Assembly: GCA_944470555.2 (NCBI GenBank)
Contig: OX104127.1
Location: forward strand, 48,970,934 to 49,034,933
Source of the DNA: Heterobilharzia americana
Taxonomy: Eukaryota > Platyhelminthes > Trematoda > Strigeidida > Schistosomatidae
Reading direction: 5' to 3'
Length of the DNA: 64,000 nucleotides
The first letter of the stretch is position 1. Every line of letters starts with the position of its first letter. Under the pieces are notes generated by a model. It was given only the letters and a program-made list of their open reading frames with translations. It was not told the origin of the DNA and made no database searches. Shown here one piece after another: positions 58,836-64,000 of the stretch. The position numbers were made by a program, and so were the translations under genes.

Positions 58836-59815
58836 ACTTCTACTGAAGAGCGGAGCTATCGTTACACACAAAAAAAGGTAAATTTGTTTTCAGTCGGTGA
58901 ATGCTACGTAATACAGTGCCTTTTCTTATGCCTTATGATGGTCAAAAACAAGTGACAATAATGATTTGTTCCTTAAGTTACTGGTGCATATCATTTTTAC
59001 AGGTACGGTTATAACAGTTAGTGGTGGAAAATCCCCCGGCGATATCTTCTTTTACAAAAAAATTTTTATCATCTCTTCATTCCAGGTAGTGGAAATCCCC
59101 AGTCTGAAGAAAAAAGAAAATTTTGTTTGTTCATGCTAAATTGCACATATGTCCACAGGTGCCGCCATGTTGCTCTGCACTGAGCTTAGTAGCTCGGTGG
59201 ATATTTGCCACATTCCCTTGAGTTTCAAGGTCGATTGAAAGAATCCGTTTCTGTAGATGAAGTTGCAGGTGTTTTTCTGCATTTTCGTATGCTGCTTACG
59301 GCTTCAGTGGACGAAACGGCGCCAGCCAATGAAAGAGTAGATTATTAACCGTCAAAAGGCTTCTTGTAAGTTTCTTCATGTAATGCCATAAGGATGTTCA
59401 TCGCAGGCCACACGATTGCATACGAGTTGGTTGAAGATAGGTGCAGTGATGTTTAAGAAAAGTGCTGACGAAATATCATAGTTCCAATCTAATTACAGGT
59501 TCCTAAGATTCTATTTACAATAAGGATAAAGAAAACAGAGCGGGGGTACCAAAGTACAAGGAAGTTAATTATATGTAAATTTCATGTTATGTACATGATA
59601 TCATGACTGCTATTAAATGTAAATTAAATTAGATGTAAAATTTAAGTCCTGGTCCCAGGAAGTGCCATTCTCGAGCCCCTAGGGACTGTATCTGAAGATG
59701 TCTCCAGTAGTGGTGAAAAAAAAGTGGGATGTATAGATGAACAACTTAACTAACGAAATAGTCCAAATCGTCCCTGGGATGTAATAGGGAAGAGTATGGA
59801 TTTACCGGTCAGAGC
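58836..59815. other. no recognisable gene
   Basis: The spacer of inverted repeat C. It contains AT-rich and poly-A stretches and, near 59,694, CTGAAGATGTCTCC followed by GGTGAAAAA. This looks hammerhead-like but cannot be folded well. No coding motif. Confidence 0.4.
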
Positions 59816-59819
59816 AGTT

Positions 59820-60490
59820 CACCTCATACATTTAAGTGGCATATCATAATGAGCGTTGTGAGACACAGTTGTGATTCGCTCTGTTTGTTGGGGAGTTTGC
59901 CGGAGGATAGGAATTTTTCCAACGAACAAACTGGAACAAACTGGACAGTTGAGTTCGAATTTCGACGTCCACGGGAAGACGGTTTAGGATTTGTCCCGGT
60001 GCGAACTTTACAGACGCAAAGACCAATCACTAATTATTCGGACTTGTTATATACCCACAAATACGAGGCCAAGGAAGAACACGATAGCGTAGTCGGATGG
60101 ATTAGTATATTTGCATGGTTGTGCCGAAATACCGATGCTCTCCAACTAACTGGCTAGAGAGTCGAATACCAGCAGTGCAACGTAACAAGACGGCGTGCCA
60201 AATGGCGAGGATGCTTGACCGGGTGCCTTCAGCTCAGCGAGTCCAGCTAAACTATCAAGGTCAGCGTGAATGTCGAAAGTCGTCAAACCCTAGGCTATTG
60301 ATTTTAGGGAAGTGTGTGATGCTACAGATCACTACCCCTAGTGGGTTCGTGAGGACCCTAAGACGATACCAGCCGGAAGTAAAAACCCAGTGGTTTCTCC
60401 ACTGGTAAAACTCTTCCAATGAGCTCACTGCATGAAGCCGCCCCTGGTTGTCTGAACTTCTTCTAGGGTGTCGTGGAAATTAAATAATAA
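59820..60490. repeat. unclassified repeat-like segment
   Basis: GC-richer than its flanks, with open frames of 102 codons (59,849-60,157) and 97 codons (60,115-60,408) on the plus strand and one of 68 on the minus strand. It ends in AATAATAAAATACAATAAAT, like a LINE or SINE tail. The phrase GAGTTCGAATTTCGACG near 59,949 resembles a B box. No enzyme motif was seen, so I can say only that it looks like a dispersed element. Confidence 0.35.
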
Positions 60491-61311
60491 AATACAATAA
60501 ATCTAATTGGACGTCGATCGCGATACTCAATCCTTCAGACGTTCTGTCCAGTGCTCGTCGCACCTGGGATATCAATAAAAGTCTTTAATACCACGAAAAC
60601 GTTTCGTAAAAATGGGAATTATTTATATATAAACATATCGAAAAATAAAAATTTACACTTATTTTCACCGTTTTTTGGAAGTTTCGTTACATGGTAATAA
60701 AAAGGCAAAGTGTACGAGGGTTTGCGCTTTGCCGGTGGATAAGGAAAATAGTGCCTCGGAAAAAAATTTTGTAAGTCAAAAAAATATGGTAGGCACATTT
60801 TATTTCACACCGCTAAGTTGAATACGACTTTAAATGCTCCGGCAACCTGACGGTTTGACCTGATCGTGTTTCCTGTTGCGCCGATGGTTGTTGCAACTGT
60901 GCATTACCTGGCACATCTTCAAGAATTTTGACAATTGAGCTATCCGTCGGTCGTCTATAGCGAACTGAAACGTCACTTATAATGGGGTTGTTCTAAAATA
61001 TTTCACTTCAACCCTGTAGGCTTGATTGCGAAGACTGCAGCAACCTTCAGGTGTGTAACGGACTTCCTCACTGGCTGTAAAGGATATATGGTGTAAAATG
61101 TTGAAGAAAAATACAGCGTTAGTCTTAAGACGTCTCATCCAAAGTGGTTGCAGATTAAGCGACGTACACCAAGATGCATAATCCTGACCATATGCGTAAC
61201 CAAGTAGTCTGGATGTAAAGTACTTCTGTACACTCTCAGTCTTAAGTTTGTCGTCCGGAGAATGTAAGGTCGTTAGAGTAACGGAGCCCCAAGTCAGGGA
61301 CGCTATGGAGA

Positions 61312-63318
61312 CTAGGTAGCATCACGGTTTTGCAGAGACAACTGTAGACGAATGGATGGTGCTCCAAAACATATCCAGCCGCACTTATCTAAGTTGAATT
61401 GGAGGATCCATATGGTGGACCAAGTGGTTGCTAGGTCAAGTTTGCTCTGTACTAACCTTTGGAGGCAGGGCAGGTGGTCACATGAGAATGTGTACGCAAC
61501 CTTCAGATCGTCAGCAAACAAAAACGGTTTACCAACCGAAAAGCATTTGCAAAGGTCACTAACATAAAGGGTGAAAAGAAGAGTACCGAGCACACTAACC
61601 TGAACTACACCAGAAGTAATTGGCCTGGGTTTAGAAAGCTGAGACTCCATTTCTACAACCTGTGAACGGTTACAAAGAAAAGATTTAATCCAGCCTAATA
61701 AGTGGTTAAGTTTAAGGGCTTGTAGCTTATGGATAAGTAGTGAATGGTCCACGCAGTCGAGTATTTTGGAGATATCACGATAAAAGGCAAATACTAGCTT
61801 ACATTGATCACGGCTAACGGTTAGGAAGTTAAGGAAATCGAAGTGATAGGTCATACAGGATCGTGACTTCAAGAATCCGTGCTGACTAGATGTCACGACA
61901 TTATTATTGAGCATGTGTAGGAGAATGTCTCCTTTGACTACTTTCTCCATAATTCTAGATACGGCTGGCGTGATATTTATAGGTCTGTAGTTATTAACTT
62001 CAGTTTTTGGACCCAATTTGTGTCTAGGTATTATGAAGGACATCCTCCATATATCGGGGTATGTAGAAGTCTCCATGGGTATGGAGTATAGTTTAAGTAG
62101 TAGTAACAAAGTGTCAGGACCTCCATTTTTAAAGAAGTATGAAGCCATTCAGTCAATACCTGTGCTCCTAGAGAACTTAAGTGTTTTGGTGGCTTGTTTA
62201 ATGTTAGCACATGTGAAATCAATGGTGCCAACAGGTTTCAGTGTGGGAGGGGATAACTAATCCCTAATTTTAACGAGGTTCACATTATTGGTGGAGATTG
62301 CCGACGGCAAGTAGCTAGCAGTGTAAATGTCGTTGAATAATCCACCTAGTTCTTCAGGCTTACTATAGACGTTACCATCGTGAGTGAGGAAAGAAATATT
62401 ATGCTTCGGTCGGTTGAATCGCTTCCTTAGAAGTTCCACAAGAGCACATATTTTGGAGGAGCTAGCTAGTGCAGTGGTTTCATCATTTTTGCTGTCGTCT
62501 CCTGATAAATACGAAAAGAACTGAGGACATTAAGAAGAGAAATAAGTGCTCCAAAGTCATGACACTCGAAGTAATTTGTCGAAAGTTTGTGCAGTTTTTA
62601 ACGAACATTCTGGGTATCAAAGGCTTTTTTGATATGGGATTCTTGATTTTTTAAGAGGGGCTATAATATCAATGCAGGCATAGAAATTAGAACATGGTAT
62701 ACTTAATGCCAGTTCTAGATCGACCGTGTTGAAGTACACTCCCCATTCACTACTTCTAATCAACGAACGAGCTAGATCCCACTGTGTCTTATCACAACTT
62801 CTGTACTTGAATTGTGAGAGGGTGGAGGCAATATGCGCAGTACCGGTTAAAGAAGGGGGTGGTATTGCACACAGTACCACTTTGTGGTCGCTTCCGGGTA
62901 GCCCGGAACTAACACATGTTGAAAGAGGACGAATATCTTGACGTATGACTAGGCCAAGCACGTTCTCACCCCCCGTCGGACTAAGGAAAGTATCATATTT
63001 AGCGGGGCATGTATAAGTGTCACATTCAATTCCCGGTAGATTAGAGCCTCCGTATACAATCTTGTGATCATATTGAAGGGAGGATGCGTATTCAAGAGCA
63101 CCATTGAGTAAGGACTCGTCTTCAGAGAACATCATAGGTGCTCTGTATATGCAACCAAGCAGTACCGTTGCATCTTTGCAGTGCACTGTGACCCATAAGG
63201 AGTCTTTAATTTTACTTAGCACCGCATTTTGCAGCCTGAATACATTTAGGATGTTTAGAAAGGATATTAAACACCCACTTCTCTTATTGTCCCGGCCACA
63301 TCTAAAATGTGTGTACAT
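61312..63318 (-). pseudogene. CR1-like ORF2 with RT core, interrupted
   Basis: The endonuclease frame 63,318-62,617 is residue-for-residue the same as the plus copy, including GGSN in place of GDFN. The RT frame 62,148-61,312 follows the shared TGA. It reads NNYRPINITPAVSRIMEK, SSQHGFLKSRSC, ISKILDCVDHSLL (KAFD changed to KILD), VVQVSVLGTLLF (VPQGSVLGPLLF in active elements) and the catalytic FADDLKVAY. Several strictly conserved residues are changed, so even this longest frame is unlikely to encode active RT. Further C-terminal coding (DLGLRYS, LLGYAYGQDY) is readable to about 61,100 with stops. Confidence 0.8.
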
Positions 63319-63563
63319 GTCGATACTAACTCCGTCATCTGGTATGCTAGGGTGACACCATGATTCCGTGATTATTATGATGGGCGGTTTGAACAGGAGC
63401 GATATTGTTCTTAGTACTGGTAGTTTGCCTATAGCAGACCAGGCGTTAATAGGGATAATAGCGAGGTATGAATGGTAGGAATGCGTGAGCGCTTCAAGAT
63501 CCGTGAAGAGAGTCAGGGGTATGTCAGGAGCCTACGTTTGAGTATGATCTGGTGACATATCAA
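61964..63563 (-). repeat. inverted repeat C, right arm (1600 bp)
   Basis: Partner of 57,169-58,768, 3,195 bp away. The outer end at 63,563 is also the 5' truncation point of the minus CR1 copy; beyond it, the left copy continues as CR1 and the right side is unrelated sequence. Confidence 0.95.
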
Positions 63564-64000
63564 GCAACAACTCAAAAGCGATTGGAACATGAACTGATTT
63601 TTATTATTTCTTGGGTTCTTGTCAACTACTTACAACCCTGATAACATCAAAATATATACATAACCGGAAGTGAATATTCTTTCCAGAAGTTGACAAGAAG
63701 GATCTACCAGTAACAGAAAGGGTGAATGATTAAAGTAGAGGAGATCATTGGGAAGGTGAGAGGAAGACTGATCAATTATGGGATTCCTTGGTGAATATTT
63801 CTGAGGGAGAAATTTTCGAGGTCAATGGAAAGAAATTATCATAGACTGAATAAACCAAAGACGTTAATAAATTACAACTACAATGTGAGGTCAGATGTAT
63901 CCTTTTGAATACATACGTTTGGTTTAAGTCTCTTGATGTCTTTCGCTTCAGTGCAACGTAATACTCTTCAGTCCTTTGGTCTACTGATCCCCAAGCTTCC
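63564..64000. other. no recognisable gene
   Basis: AT-rich sequence next to the CR1 truncation point. Nothing recognisable. Confidence 0.5.

Larger units (their letters stand above)
60600..63563 (-). mobile_element. CR1/SR1-like LINE (minus copy), 5' truncated
   Basis: On the minus strand ORF2 runs from inside the endonuclease through the RT toward a 3' end near 60.6-60.8 kb, where coding resemblance fades. The 5' truncation is at 63,563, as is usual for LINE insertions. The first 1,600 bp are inverted repeat C; the rest is the only CR1 sequence in the window that covers the RT core. Confidence 0.8.

Noticed and set aside
59690..59740. Hammerhead from CTGAAGA and GTGAAAAA
   Set aside because: No stem II joins the two boxes and no stem I partner was found.
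1..64000. CRISPR array, operon or bacterial mobile element
   Set aside because: No regularly spaced short direct repeats; introns and eukaryotic retroelements show that this is nuclear eukaryotic DNA.

Overview
The window looks like nuclear DNA of a parasitic flatworm, most likely a schistosome or close relative (blood flukes). The base composition is AT-rich. The transposon set is typical of these worms: RTE/SR2-like, CR1/SR1-like and other AP-endonuclease LINEs, Penelope-like elements, and tRNA-derived SINEs that carry hammerhead ribozymes. The only convincing host gene has introns. The species cannot be fixed from the sequence alone.

Layout: The host gene is a sodium/calcium exchanger (NCX, SLC8 family) on the minus strand at about 48.27-51.46 kb. 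A large 5' coding exon holds the first membrane half, the XIP-like segment and calcium-binding domain 1. A 115-nt exon inside calcium-binding domain 2 follows. The rest of the protein, including the second membrane half, was not found; it would lie at lower coordinates or outside the window. Much of 1-48 kb may therefore be intron.

Almost everything else recognisable is transposon debris. RTE-like copies lie at 11.74-14.97 kb (full length, perfect 12-bp target-site duplication), 19.57-22.90 kb (full length, target-site duplication), 30.24-31.28 kb (minus strand, 5' truncated) and 42.51-43.33 kb (internally deleted and inserted into a Penelope-like ORF). A second LINE family (called family B here) has a near-complete dead copy at 34.47-37.74 kb and many 3'-end fragments. 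CR1-like copies occupy 55.1-58.8 kb (plus) and 60.6-63.56 kb (minus). Penelope-like elements lie at 4.9-5.7, 33.1-34.2, 42.4-45.1 and 46.8-48.0 kb. No element has an uninterrupted full-length coding region.

Three observations stand out. (1) There are three separate, nearly perfect inverted repeats: 947-bp arms at 8.3/17.4 kb, 809-bp arms at 21.9/30.5 kb and 1600-bp arms at 57.2/62.0 kb. Each joins same-family transposon copies that share their disabling mutations, and the identity stops abruptly. This suggests recent inverted duplication or gene conversion, or an assembly effect that must be excluded. (2) Hammerhead-ribozyme SINEs are frequent. Three 46-nt hammerheads keep every core residue, and two of these form a back-to-back 107-bp foldback at 16,952-17,180. 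(3) Two short Penelope-like copies are each bounded by inverted terminal repeats, one of which carries a hammerhead-like motif.
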